A DNA stretch of 64,000 nt from S5-327 sp965116015 (GCA_965116015.1 OZ220477.1:930001-994000); one strand, 5' to 3'; positions 33,759 to 43,171 are shown, counted from the stretch's first letter. The notes: generated by a model not told the origin, from the sequence alone. Made by a program: numbers and translations.

Positions 33759-34706
33759 CTATTCCGTTTCGGGGCCGAGCTGGCGCACTTCGCCAGCTAT
33801 GCGCTCCGAGGAGATTCCGGCGTTCTCGAGCACTTGGCCTGCGAGGTCTTCCGGGCTCTCGGCCATTGCTTGGAGGAGGAAGCCTGTGCTCACTGCGCGC
33901 TCGCCGCTGGAGCGGGAGAGGCGCGCCGCCTGCTCGATAACTTGCTGACAGCGCCGGGTGATGCCCGTGCCGCCCGCGGCAAGCGTGCCGCGGCGGGTGA
34001 TGGAGCCTTCAAGCTCGCGGCGCATCAATGCAGGATCGCCGCGGAGGTTGATGATGATGCGCACGGCGTGGGATCGAGTGTCGCGCAAGAGGCCAAGCAG
34101 GAGGTGCTCTGTGCCGACGTAGGAGTGGTCGAAGCGGTGGGACTCTTCTTGCATAGCGGAGAGGGCGCGCCAGGCAGGGGGGGTGAAGCGACCGGGCAAT
34201 CCGCGCACGCCGGTGGCGCTGACACGGGGGGGCTGCGTACGGACGGCTGGCTCGTTCACGGCTCCGGGGAAGAGGCGTCGGAGGTCGACGGCGCCGATGA
34301 TGAGGGCTCCGAGGGCGACGGCGAGCACCATGCGTCCCGGAACGCCCATCAGGTAGTCGGGGAGGCCGAGGAACGCATCGTCGCCGAACCGCTGCATTGG
34401 AGTGAGGAGCAGCGCGATCATTGGAATGGCGACGAGGAGGTAAAGGGCCCAGGCGAAGCGGCGGGTGAAGTACTTGCCCTGGCGGACTCCGACGAGCATC
34501 ACGCCGCCGGTGAGGCATCCGAGGGCTACGGAGATGAATGAGGCCATGTAGGCGTCGCGGGAGTCGATTCCGCTCGGGAGGGGGCCGTGGCCGAGCGATG
34601 CGCCGGTTCGGTCGGCGAACCAGGCTGCGGCCAGGGCGAGCACCCAGATGAGGGCGGACATCAACACTGCGTAGAGTACCTGCCAGGACGTAGAACGTTC
34701 AGTCAT
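33759..34706 (-). CDS. Membrane-tethered Clp N-domain protein
   Basis: 315 aa. The N-terminal half has about four hydrophobic segments (residues ~8-30, 50-75, 83-102, 120-142). The C-terminal half is a Clp_N (ClpC/ClpA N-domain) module of roughly residues 175-315, with a double repeat. Visible in it are SYVGTEHLLLGLLRDTRSHAVRII and STGFLLQAMAESPEDLAGQVLENA. There is no AAA+ ATPase domain. Clp N-domains bind adaptors and substrates, so a membrane-anchored adaptor or a decoy is possible (inference). Divergent from fumC across 306 bases. Confidence 0.85.
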   Translation of the reverse strand: MTERSTSWQVLYAVLMSALIWVLALAAAWFADRTGASLGHGPLPSGIDSRDAYMASFISVALGCLTGGVMLVGVRQGKYFTRRFAWALYLLVAIPMIALLLTPMQRFGDDAFLGLPDYLMGVPGRMVLAVALGALIIGAVDLRRLFPGAVNEPAVRTQPPRVSATGVRGLPGRFTPPAWRALSAMQEESHRFDHSYVGTEHLLLGLLRDTRSHAVRIIINLRGDPALMRRELEGSITRRGTLAAGGTGITRRCQQVIEQAARLSRSSGERAVSTGFLLQAMAESPEDLAGQVLENAGISSERIAGEVRQLGPETE

Positions 34707-35012
34707 ATTTCCCCGCTAAGGCGGCCCGTGCCCCGGGCATATGCTCAAGGAATTCTGTTACAGGCGTCGCCGACGCGCTCTTACGCGCATGGCAGGGGGA
34801 TTCTACTATGTATCGCGGTTATGTGGAATACCTGGAATACGGCAGGGAGCGCGTTGGCGGGGACAGGGCGATATCTCTCTTTACGCGCCCTACGCTTCGC
34901 TGCGGTTCTTCCGGCGAGCGCCCTGGCTCTGGCAGGGGGCGCCCGCCAGCGGGTACTATAGCGACGGGGGGGGGGCGCGCCCCTACCCTCTTGCGCAGGA
35001 GCTATACGCCCG
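34707..35012. other. 306-base divergent intergenic region with promoter-like site and G10 tract
   Basis: Between the Clp_N gene (minus) and fumC (plus). It holds TACTAT at 34954-34959, a -10-like site on the + strand. Ten consecutive G (34966-34975) follow, where transcription would start. No gene is credible here. The short open frames in it lack homology. Confidence 0.5.
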
Positions 35013-36419
35013 ATGACCAGTAAGCCCACCCGCATCGAACGAGACACTATGGGGGAGATGGAGGTTCCCGCAGACGCCTACTGGGGAGCCTCGACGCAGC
35101 GCGCTGTGCTCAACTTCCCGATCAGCAATCTGCGCTATCCGCCTGATTTCATCCATATGCTCGGGCGCATCAAGGCGGCGGCAGCCCGCGCGAACGCCAG
35201 CCTCGGGTTGCTCGACGCGAATGTGGCCGACGCCGTCGCCGCCGCGGCCAGGGAGGTCGCCGAGGGAGCGTGGGACGAGCATTTCGTTGTCGATCTCTTC
35301 CAGACGGGGTCGGGGACGTCGACGAACACCAACGCGAACGAGGTAATCGCGCGGAGGGCGCGGGAGCTGGCCCCGGGCGTTGGCGCGCATCCCAATGATC
35401 ACGTGAATATGGCGCAGTCGTCCAACGATGTTATACCGACGGCAAGCCACCTCGCCGCTGCCTGGGCGCTGCGCAACGAGCTTATTCCGGCGCTCCAGCG
35501 GGCGCAGGGGACGCTCGCCGCCAAGTCTGTGGAGTTCTGGGGGGTGATTAAGACCGGGAGAACTCATCTGCAGGATGCGACGCCGATACGGCTTGGCCAG
35601 GAGTTCGCGGGCTATGCGAGCCAGCTGGAGCTGTCGGCGGGGCGTCTCGAACCGCACGTCGGCGCACTGTGCGAGGTTGCGCTGGGCGGCACTGCGGTCG
35701 GCACGGGGGTGAACGCGCATGAGGAGTTCGCGGGGAGGACGTGCGCGCTGCTGGCGGAGGAGCTCGGGCTTCCGGTGCGGGAGACGGCGCATCATTTCCA
35801 GGCGCAAGGCGCTCAGGACGCGATGCTGGCGGCGAGCGGGGCGGTTCGGGGAGCGGCGGTGGCTCTTCAGAAGATAGCGAACGATCTGCGGTGGTTGTCG
35901 TCCGGGCCGAGGGCGGGGCTTGCGGAGATCGAGCTGCCGACAGTGCAGCCGGGGTCGTCGATTATGCCGGGGAAGGTGAATCCGGTGATTCCGGAGTCTG
36001 TTGTTCAGGTGGCGTGCCAGGCGATAGGGAACGACGCGGCGGTGGCGGCTGCGGCGCAGGGGGGGTACCTTGAGCTCAACACGTATTGGCCTGTAGCGGC
36101 GTACAACCTGCATCAGTCGGTTACGCTGCTGGCGTCGGCCACGGTGAACTTTGATGCGCAGTGCCTGCGGGGGATCAAGGCGACGAGCAAGGGGCCTGAT
36201 ATGGTGGAGCAGGGTCTTATGATGGCCACAGGGCTGACTCCGGCGATCGGCTACGACAAGGCGACGGCGATAGCGAAGGAGGCGGCCGCCCGCGGGCTTA
36301 CAATCCGCGAGCTGGCCAAGTCGGAGGCGGGGCTAACGGACGAGCAGCTGGATGCGCTGCTGGATCCGGCGCGGATGACGGCGCCGGGCATCGTCGAGGG
36401 GGCCTCTGGCGGCGGGTAA
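35013..36419 (+). CDS. fumC: Class II fumarate hydratase
   Basis: 468 aa, standard length. Contains TGSGTSTNTNANEV, the substrate loop NMAQSSNDVIPTASH and the superfamily signature GSSIMPGKVNPVIPES. It converts fumarate to malate in the TCA cycle. A possible CAGGAG site is 11 bases before ATG 35013. Its stop is followed by a 22-bp perfect palindrome. Close relatives include aspartase and argininosuccinate lyase, but length and motifs favour fumarase. Confidence 0.95.
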   Translation: MTSKPTRIERDTMGEMEVPADAYWGASTQRAVLNFPISNLRYPPDFIHMLGRIKAAAARANASLGLLDANVADAVAAAAREVAEGAWDEHFVVDLFQTGSGTSTNTNANEVIARRARELAPGVGAHPNDHVNMAQSSNDVIPTASHLAAAWALRNELIPALQRAQGTLAAKSVEFWGVIKTGRTHLQDATPIRLGQEFAGYASQLELSAGRLEPHVGALCEVALGGTAVGTGVNAHEEFAGRTCALLAEELGLPVRETAHHFQAQGAQDAMLAASGAVRGAAVALQKIANDLRWLSSGPRAGLAEIELPTVQPGSSIMPGKVNPVIPESVVQVACQAIGNDAAVAAAAQGGYLELNTYWPVAAYNLHQSVTLLASATVNFDAQCLRGIKATSKGPDMVEQGLMMATGLTPAIGYDKATAIAKEAAARGLTIRELAKSEAGLTDEQLDALLDPARMTAPGIVEGASGGG

Positions 36420-36424
36420 GGCGC

Positions 36425-36446
36425 AAGCGTCAGCGCGCTGACGCTT
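36425..36446. repeat. 22-bp perfect palindrome after fumC
   Basis: AAGCGTCAGCG (36425-36435) meets CGCTGACGCTT (36436-36446), starting 6 bases after the fumC stop. No T-tract follows, so a transcription terminator is uncertain. A hairpin-like 3' end or processing signal is possible. Confidence 0.6.
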
Positions 36447-36531
36447 GGCGCGAGGGAAGCGGGCGCCTCCGGCGGCGGCAGGACGGAAGAGCCACGCGGG
36501 GGGCGCGGAGGGGAGCTGGGAGATTCGGAAC

Positions 36532-37041
36532 ATGGACTTCGGCATTCAGATCCGCGCTTACAGGCCGCAGAAGATCGCGGCGGTGCGCGCCAAGACGACT
36601 ATCGACAAGGTTACCCCGAAGGTGACGCAGCTTTTGCAGGAGACTGCCGATTACCTGCAGTCTATCGGCGTGGAACCGTCCGGGCCTGGGGTGGGGGTGT
36701 ACTACGAGGTTGGTTCTTTTCTCGTGGACGTGCAGGCGGGGTATCCGGTGGATGTGGATATCGAGGGCAACGAGCGGGTGCGGCCCGCAGAGTTGCCGGG
36801 CGGGAAGTGCGCTGTCGCTTTCTATAGGGGGCCGCACAGGAGCATCGCCGACGCTCACAGGGCTGTTCATCAGTGGATGCACACGAACAGCATTCAGTCG
36901 ACCGGCGAGCCGACGCGCGAGGTGTACATTACTGACTTGCGGTGGCTCGGCGATGACGAGGACTGCGAGGCCGAGTCGGTCTGGCCTGTCGCGCACGAGA
37001 GCCGCGCGGAGAAGCGCCGGCAGCAACGCGTGAGGAGCTGA
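36532..37041 (+). CDS. GyrI-like small-molecule-binding domain protein
   Basis: 169 aa from ATG 36532. It fits the effector-binding fold seen in AraC-type activators and SbmC/GyrI. AVAFYRGPHRSIADAH is followed by HQWMHTN and a REVYITDLRW segment, the usual pattern. There is no DNA-binding domain, so it is a stand-alone ligand-binding module. It precedes an M20 peptidase by 17 bases. The ATG chosen starts the fold; the frame opens upstream to 36445. Confidence 0.78.
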   Translation: MDFGIQIRAYRPQKIAAVRAKTTIDKVTPKVTQLLQETADYLQSIGVEPSGPGVGVYYEVGSFLVDVQAGYPVDVDIEGNERVRPAELPGGKCAVAFYRGPHRSIADAHRAVHQWMHTNSIQSTGEPTREVYITDLRWLGDDEDCEAESVWPVAHESRAEKRRQQRVRS

Positions 37042-37058
37042 AAGGGAACGGAGACGCT

Positions 37059-38414
37059 ATGGATGAGGCTACGCGCGACCACATCGACGGGCACCTGGAG
37101 GAGACGATCGAGGATCTGAAGCGGCTGACGGCGCAGCCAAGCGTCAGCGCGCAGCGGCTCGGCGTCCGCGAGTGCGGCGAGATGGTCGTTAGTCTGCTGC
37201 GCGACGCGGGATTCGAGGCGGGCCTTGTTCCAACCGCGGATCCTGATTATCCGGGCGTTATCGCGGAGGCCAAGGGCGCCTCGGACAAGACGCTCCTCTT
37301 CTATAACCACTACGATGTGCAGCCGCCCGACCCTCTCGACGAGTGGGAGACGCCGCCGTTCGAGCCTACTGAGAGGGACGGCTACATCTACGGGCGCGGG
37401 ATATCGGACGACAAGGGGCCTATTGTCGCTCGGCTGGCGGCGGCGCGCGCGCTGCGAGAGACGAGGGGGGAGCTGCCGATAACGATCCGGTGGTGCCTCG
37501 AGGGCGCGGAGGAGATCGGGAGCCCGGGTTTTCCTGAGTTCGTGCAGGCGAACGCCGAGCGTCTCGGCGCCGATGTTTGCATCTGGGAGGGGGGCGGGGT
37601 GAACTGGGACGGCCGCCCGCTGGTGATGCTTGGGGTGAAGGGTTTGCTCTACGTGGAGCTGGAGTGCCGCGCGGCTGGCGTAGACTCGCATTCGTCCTAT
37701 GCGCCGGTTGTGCCGAACCCTGCGTGGCGGCTCGTGTGGGCGCTCGGGACGCTGAAAGATCCGGGGGAGCGGATCGCGCTGCGCGGGTTCTACGACCGGG
37801 TGCGCGCGGCACTGCCGGCGGAGACTGCGGCGATCGAGGCGCTGCCGGACACTTCGCGCGAGTTCCTGCACAACCTTGGGGTGGAGATGGCGGTTGGGGA
37901 AGCGTCGGGATACGAGTTCCGGCGGCGTTTGATTATGGATCCGACAGCGAATATCGCGGGGTTCGCGTCGGGCTACGCCGGCGAGGGAGCGAAGACTATT
38001 CTGCCTGCCGTCGCCCGCGCCAAGCTCGATTTCCGCCTTGTGCCCAACCAGGATCCGGACGAGACGCTTGCAAGTCTGCGCCAGCATCTGGACGAGCATG
38101 GGTTCAGCGATATCAGCATAAAGGCGCTCAGTTCGGAGCATCCGGCGCGGACATCCATCGACGACCCGTTCGTGCGTCAGGTGGCGGACTCGGCGCGCCG
38201 GGTGTACGGGAGCGAGCCGTACATGATGCCAAGCATGACCGGCACTGGGCCGCAGCATCCCGTGCAGCACATTCTCGGCGTGCCGGTGGCGTCGTGCGGC
38301 ATCGACTATCCGGGCAACCGCATCCACGCTCCGAACGAGAATATTCGCCGCGACTATTTCCGGCTGGGCATCCTCCACACGGCAGAGCTGATCGAGGAGC
38401 TGGGGAGCGCGTAG
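37059..38414 (+). CDS. M20 family metallopeptidase (dipeptidase-like)
   Basis: 451 aa. Metal and catalytic elements in order: LLFYNHYDVQPPDPL (His, Asp), YGRGISDDKGP, EGAEEIGSPG (Glu-Glu) and a C-terminal His in GNRIHAPNE. An inserted dimerisation domain covers about residues 190-310. This pattern fits CNDP-type dipeptidases. Probably hydrolyses short peptides or acylated amino acids. Start 37059 matches the domain edge. Confidence 0.9.
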   Translation: MDEATRDHIDGHLEETIEDLKRLTAQPSVSAQRLGVRECGEMVVSLLRDAGFEAGLVPTADPDYPGVIAEAKGASDKTLLFYNHYDVQPPDPLDEWETPPFEPTERDGYIYGRGISDDKGPIVARLAAARALRETRGELPITIRWCLEGAEEIGSPGFPEFVQANAERLGADVCIWEGGGVNWDGRPLVMLGVKGLLYVELECRAAGVDSHSSYAPVVPNPAWRLVWALGTLKDPGERIALRGFYDRVRAALPAETAAIEALPDTSREFLHNLGVEMAVGEASGYEFRRRLIMDPTANIAGFASGYAGEGAKTILPAVARAKLDFRLVPNQDPDETLASLRQHLDEHGFSDISIKALSSEHPARTSIDDPFVRQVADSARRVYGSEPYMMPSMTGTGPQHPVQHILGVPVASCGIDYPGNRIHAPNENIRRDYFRLGILHTAELIEELGSA

Positions 38415-38465
38415 GGCTCTTCTTTGCGGGGAGCCGGAGCGGCGAAGGGAACGGCGAGGTTACGG

Positions 38466-39458
38466 ATGAAGTCGCTGGTTCTGGCGCCCTTCTCTGAAGA
38501 GGGCATCGCGCGCTTGCGCGCTCTGGGCGGAGCGACGCATGAGCCGTGGACCGCCACCCGGACGCTGTGGGACCCGGAGGAGCTTGGGGGGAGGCTCGCG
38601 GCCGAGGGTTTCGGGGCGCTCGTTGTGGAGGCGGATTTTGTGTTCGAGGAGCTTTTCGCCGCCGCTCCGCGGCTTGGCGTCGTCGCTATTTGTCGCGGCG
38701 CGCTCAACCATATTGATCTGGAGGCGGCCACTGCTGCGGGAGTCGTTGTTGTTCATACGCCGGGACGCAACGCGCAGGCTGTGGCGGAGCTGGCGATCGG
38801 GCAGTTGTTCGCGCTCGCGCGGCATACTGCGCAGGCGGAGCGGTACGCCAGCGAGGGCGAGTGGACCGACTTCACGGAGCCGTATACGCGGTTCCAGGGG
38901 CGCGAGCTTGCAGGCGCGACGCTGGGGCTCGTGGGATTCGGAGCCGTGGGGCGCGCCATCGCACGGATCGCAGCCGGCATCGGGATGCGAACGCTCGCTT
39001 ACGATCCCTACACGCCTTACGCGGCGGAATCCAGCGGCGTTGAACTTGTGGAGCTCGATGCGCTGCTGCAAGCGGCTGACTGCGTGTCGCTCCAAGCGCC
39101 GGACACGGAGTCGACCGCCGGCGTCATCGGCGCCGAACGCATCGCGGCGATGAAACCTGGGGCGCTAGTTGTGAATGTGGGGTCGCCGTACGCAGTTGAC
39201 TGTCGCGCGCTGGCGGAGGCTCTGGCCGCCGGGCGGCTCGGAGGCGCCGCGATAGACGTGCACGAGGCGCAGCCCATCCCTCCGGACTCGCCGTTCCTCG
39301 GGGTTCCCAATGTTCTGCTCACGCCGCACATCGGCGGAGCGACGCGCGAGACCATCGAGCGCCACTCGTCGATGGCGGCGGAGGACATCGAGCGATTCGT
39401 TCGAGGGCAGCGCCCGCTGCGTCTGGCGAACCCGCGCGTTTGGGAGCAGCGACGCTGA
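38466..39458 (+). CDS. D-isomer-specific 2-hydroxyacid dehydrogenase-like protein lacking the usual catalytic Arg
   Basis: 330 aa. Rossmann motif GLVGFGAVGRAIA in the nucleotide domain. The block that normally contains Asn-x-x-Arg-Gly reads VVNVGSPYAVD, so the substrate Arg is replaced by Ser. The Glu in DVHEAQPI and His in LTPHIGGAT are kept. Phosphoglycerate-dehydrogenase-like activity is therefore doubtful. A different acid or an altered mechanism is likely. The frame also opens upstream to 38424, but homology begins at MKSLVL. Confidence 0.8.
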   Translation: MKSLVLAPFSEEGIARLRALGGATHEPWTATRTLWDPEELGGRLAAEGFGALVVEADFVFEELFAAAPRLGVVAICRGALNHIDLEAATAAGVVVVHTPGRNAQAVAELAIGQLFALARHTAQAERYASEGEWTDFTEPYTRFQGRELAGATLGLVGFGAVGRAIARIAAGIGMRTLAYDPYTPYAAESSGVELVELDALLQAADCVSLQAPDTESTAGVIGAERIAAMKPGALVVNVGSPYAVDCRALAEALAAGRLGGAAIDVHEAQPIPPDSPFLGVPNVLLTPHIGGATRETIERHSSMAAEDIERFVRGQRPLRLANPRVWEQRR

Positions 39459-39511
39459 CCAGCGAGCGGGGCGCGAGTCGTTCCTCCTGCTAGCTAAAGC
39501 CGGTTAGTTGG

Positions 39512-40642
39512 CTAGAGGCGGTAGAGGCGAGCGCAGTTGTCCCAGAGGATTTTGCGGCGCGTCTCGTCGGGCATCTCGATAGCGAAGAACTCATCCATTG
39601 CGTGAGGAAACGGGCTGTCGGGATGGGGGTAGTCGGTCGAGACGACCATCAGGTCGTCGCCGTAGCGAGCGATGACGTCGCGAGCCATAGCTTCGTCGGA
39701 CTCCATAGAGATTACGCACTGACGGAGGAAGTAGTCGCTGGGTTTGAGCGGGAGATCGCTCTCGCGGTATTTCTCGTGCTGGTCGTCGATGCGGTAGAGG
39801 AGCCAGGGGAGCCACGAGCAGTTTGCTTCGAGGAAAGCGACGCGCAGGCCGGGATGTCGCTCGAGCACGCCGGTGATTGTGAGTCCTGCGAGAGCGGACA
39901 TCATCTGGGTGGGGAAGCTCAGCGCGTGAGTGAGGGTGCGAGCCGCTGGATGGCGGAGGTACTTGCGGCTGATGTCCTCCCGGCCGGGGGCTGTGGAGGT
40001 TCCATGCAGGCAGACGGCGGCGCCGAGCTGTTCGATCTCGCTCCATAGCGACTCGACTTCAGGGTCGTACAGAAAGCGTCCGTTCACTGGCTCGGGGTGG
40101 ACGGTCAGGCCGACGAAGCCGAGTTCGTTGACGGCGCGGCGCGCCTCCTCGACGGCGAGGTCGATTGCCTGCAGTGGCAAGAGGGCGACGCCTTTCAGGC
40201 GCTCCGGGTCGGCGTTGCAGTAGTTGCGCATCCAGTCGTTGTAGGCGCGACAGAGGGCGGCGGCGTATTCGGGGTCGAGGTCGTCGAGGCCGAGGATCCA
40301 CGTGCCGCCGTTGGTGCGGAAGAGCGCGGCCGCGTCGACGCCTTCGATGTCCATCGCCTCCAGCGTCGTGGGAGCGTCGAACCCGCGGCTGAACGCTTTC
40401 ACCTGGAAGGGGGTCTGCTCCTTCTTGCGCTTCAGGGCGGCGTTGGCGGAGGCGAACTCTGGCCATTCGTTCCAGATGGGAAACGTTTGCCCCTCGATCA
40501 CCCAAGTGTCGACGCCGGTGACGTCGCTGCGCCGCATCACTGGCATACGCGAGCGGAACGGGGCATCGAGGAAGTCCTGAAACAGGGTGGGCGGTTCGAT
40601 GACGTGGATGTCGCTATCGAGGATGCGGAAGCCGTTTTTCAT
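39512..40642 (-). CDS. Amidohydrolase family 2 protein (third)
   Basis: 376 aa. The motif set resembles the pair at 18.7-21.1 kb. It opens with ILDSDIHVIEPP (Asp-x-His), has VCLHGTSTAPG and VAFLEANCSWLPW in the middle, and STDYPHPDSPFPHAMDEF near the end. Metal-dependent hydrolase or decarboxylase of unknown substrate. TACGAT lies 6 bases upstream of the ATG in the leaderless layout. The relationship to the other two suggests lineage expansion of this family. Confidence 0.82.
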   Translation of the reverse strand: MKNGFRILDSDIHVIEPPTLFQDFLDAPFRSRMPVMRRSDVTGVDTWVIEGQTFPIWNEWPEFASANAALKRKKEQTPFQVKAFSRGFDAPTTLEAMDIEGVDAAALFRTNGGTWILGLDDLDPEYAAALCRAYNDWMRNYCNADPERLKGVALLPLQAIDLAVEEARRAVNELGFVGLTVHPEPVNGRFLYDPEVESLWSEIEQLGAAVCLHGTSTAPGREDISRKYLRHPAARTLTHALSFPTQMMSALAGLTITGVLERHPGLRVAFLEANCSWLPWLLYRIDDQHEKYRESDLPLKPSDYFLRQCVISMESDEAMARDVIARYGDDLMVVSTDYPHPDSPFPHAMDEFFAIEMPDETRRKILWDNCARLYRL

Positions 40643-40648
40643 GGGGAT

Positions 40649-40654
40649 ATCGTA
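40649..40654 (-). promoter_or_regulatory. -10 element for the third amidohydrolase, leaderless layout
   Basis: On the minus strand TACGAT (40649-40654) ends 6 bases before the start ATG (40640-40642). No Shine-Dalgarno sequence and no clear -35. Confidence 0.4.
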
Positions 40655-40831
40655 CGCTATCGCCCTCGGCGCTTACACGGCGCATAAGTGATTCGGCGCC
40701 GGCGGGTCTGGCGCTCTCAGGCAAGGATGATTGGGAGCCGGCAACGCGGCTTCTCCAGCCGATGTAGAGCGCCTGTATGCAACGCCTCTGGGGCGGAAAT
40801 CTGCTCCGGAGCGGGACAGGAGCGCTTCAGA

Positions 40832-42312
40832 ATGCCCGAGGTTGTGCTCGTCGTTGATCTTGGGAGCAGCCGGATGCGCTGCGTGGCCGCGACGGTCGCG
40901 CAACCTCCACAGGCCACGGAGGTTGCCTCCGCCCCCTACCCTATTCTCGGGACGCGGGGCGGAGGACTGGGGCGGAGTTTCAATCTCCGGTTGCTGCGCG
41001 CGCGGCTGTTCGATGTCCTTGCGGAGGGCGCTCGCGCGGTGGGGGCGAAGAACGTTGCGACTGTGGCAGTTGTCGCGCAGCGAGGGGCAGTTTCTTTCCT
41101 CGACGCTGCGCTGCGGGGCATCTATGCAGGGCCGCAGACCGACCTGCGCGCTGTGTTCGGAGGAGCGGCTCTCGACGACAGCCATGGCGAGCGAATCCAC
41201 GCGGTTACCGGCCATCTGCCGTCGATGCTGTTCGTCCCCGCCAAGCTTGGCTGGTGGATGGCGAACCGGCCGCGCGAGGCAAAGCGCATCGCGAAGGCGT
41301 GCGGACTCGACGCTTGGGCCGCGCTCCAGCTCACCGGGGCGCTTGCCGAGACTCCGCACGGGCTGGCGGAGCTTGGTCTGCTCGATGTAGCCGCGAGGGC
41401 TCCCGCCTATGAGTTGCTGGGCGAGCTTGATGTGCCGCCGGACATTCTCCCTAGCGCGGCGCCGCTGGGCGCGGCAGCCGGACAGATTACGGCTGAGGCC
41501 GCGCGGGCGACCGGGTTGTCTTCGAGCGTCGAGGCTCGGCTGGCGGGGCCGGACACGCAGGCGGCGGCGCTGGGGAGCGGGCGGTCGCGGACGGCTGCGC
41601 GTCGGTGGCGGCAGGCTGGAGCGCGCCTGTGCAGGCGACGACGTCCGCGCCTGTGTTCGATCCGCTGCGGCGCGCCTGGACGACATTGCACGTGCTCGAG
41701 GGGCGATGGGTCGCCGAGGCGAGCGCAGGCGACGCAGGGCGGACGGTCGACGCGGTGCGCAGGCTGCTTGGGACGCGAATGACGTTCGATCGATTCGACG
41801 CGCTGGCGATGTCCGCCGAGGGAGTTTCGGACGCGATAGTCGCCGTCCTGGGTCCGCGCGCGCTTGATCTGTCGCGCCCCGGCGTTACGCTGGGGGGTCT
41901 GCTGACCGCCGCGCCGGCGACGTTCGAGGGGCTTGCTCCGGGAGCCGTTGCGCGAGCGGCGCTGGAGAATGCGGCGTTCGCCGTCAGGGAGAGCCTGGCG
42001 CTTGTTCGCTCGCTCCCGGGAGTCGGGAGCGGGAGCGTCGCGCTGTCTGGGGGGATGGGGGAGAGCGGGGTTTTCGCGGGCATACTGGCGGACGTTCTTG
42101 GCGAGCGCGTGCGCGTTCACCGTAAGGCGGCGGCCATTGGCGCCGCTCTGATCGCGACGACGCCGTCGCTGGATCTTGCGGCGCGCGCCGCAGAGCTGGC
42201 CGCCTACGGGGAGACGGTCGAGCCTGGGGCGGGCGCGCTGGAGATGGGCGAGCGGTACGAACGATGGCTCCGCCTGCGGGAGCAGCTCGACGCTATGGCT
42301 GAGGGTCTGTGA
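40832..42312 (+). pseudogene. FGGY-family carbohydrate kinase, interrupted by a one-base frameshift
   Basis: The N-terminal FGGY part begins VVLVVDLGSSRMRCVAATVAQ and reads to LAGPDTQAAALGSG at about 41580. The frame then breaks. The next frame reads VADGCASVAAGWSAP and carries the rest of the kinase. C-terminal FGGY features are there, including GVGSGSVALSGGMGESGVF and KAAAIGAALIA. Inserting one base near 41578-41582 restores a protein of about 493 aa. The break lies in a G-rich stretch, so an artefact is plausible. If real, the kinase is dead. The family phosphorylates sugars such as fuculose, rhamnulose or xylulose. A class II aldolase follows, consistent with a sugar-1-phosphate pathway. 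Confidence 0.75.
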
Positions 42313-42464
42313 CGCGCCCGCCGCCGCATCCCTGCGTCGCGCTGTTTGGGAGGCGGTTCGTCTGGCGTCCGGGGGCGAGCAGCCGGGGGCGCGAGGGCTG
42401 CCGGCGTTGTAGGGAGGGCTGAGGAGGGCGATTCAGTGCGCGTGGTCTCGGGGGCGCTCCAAGC

Positions 42465-42473
42465 TGCTATCCT
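42465..42473 (+). promoter_or_regulatory. Extended -10 promoter, leaderless layout (class II aldolase)
   Basis: TGC then TATCCT (42468-42473), followed by six bases and the ATG at 42480. Extended -10 type. No Shine-Dalgarno sequence. Confidence 0.5.
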
Positions 42474-42479
42474 AGGTTT

Positions 42480-43160
42480 ATGGGCAACTCCACTTCTTCC
42501 GCCTGCGACGCCGCCCGCCGCGAGGCGCTCGACGCCGCGCGGGCGATGCACCGGAACGGGCTGGTTGTCGCCTCTTCGGGCAACGTGAGCGCGCGCGTTC
42601 GCGGCGACAGCGAGCTGCTTGCGATAACCACCGCCGGCAAGAACTACGAAACGATGGGGATGGAGCAAGTTGTGGTCGTTGATTTCGAGGGCGAGCCGGT
42701 CGAGGGCGACGGGGCGCCATCGACGGAGATGCTGCTGCACGTGGCGGTTTACCGGGCGCGGCCCGATGTGCGGGCGGTGATGCATACGCACTCGGCGCAC
42801 GCGAGCGCGCTGGCTGTCGCGGGGCTGGCGCTCCCGCCGCTAATCGACGAGATGGTTGTGCTGATCGGCGATAGCGTGCAGGTGTCGGAGTACGCGTTCC
42901 CGGGGTCGGAGGAGTTGGGGGCGTCCGTGGTTGCGGCGTTGGGGGAGCGGAATGCGGCGCTCATCCGCAATCACGGGTTGGTGGGCGTGGGGGCGAGCGC
43001 GGCGCAGGCGTTGAACGTTTGCCTGCTTGCCGAACGCATCGCTCACGTTTATATCGGGGCGCGGTCGCTAGGCAACGCCGCTCCGCTCCTCGCCGAGGCG
43101 GTGGCGACGGAGATGGAGCTGTTTCGGATGCGGCAGGCGGCGCAGGCCGCCGGGGATTAG
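42480..43160 (+). CDS. Class II aldolase/adducin family protein (L-fuculose-phosphate aldolase-like)
   Basis: 226 aa. Has the SSGNVSARV substrate segment, the zinc His pair in MHTHSAHAS and a third His in IRNHGLVGVGA. These fit the FucA/RhaD family, which splits ketose 1-phosphates into DHAP and an aldehyde. It follows the FGGY kinase and precedes two more genes likely of the same unit. The exact sugar is not predictable. Confidence 0.85.
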   Translation: MGNSTSSACDAARREALDAARAMHRNGLVVASSGNVSARVRGDSELLAITTAGKNYETMGMEQVVVVDFEGEPVEGDGAPSTEMLLHVAVYRARPDVRAVMHTHSAHASALAVAGLALPPLIDEMVVLIGDSVQVSEYAFPGSEELGASVVAALGERNAALIRNHGLVGVGASAAQALNVCLLAERIAHVYIGARSLGNAAPLLAEAVATEMELFRMRQAAQAAGD

Positions 43161-43171
43161 GAGCAAGCCTG

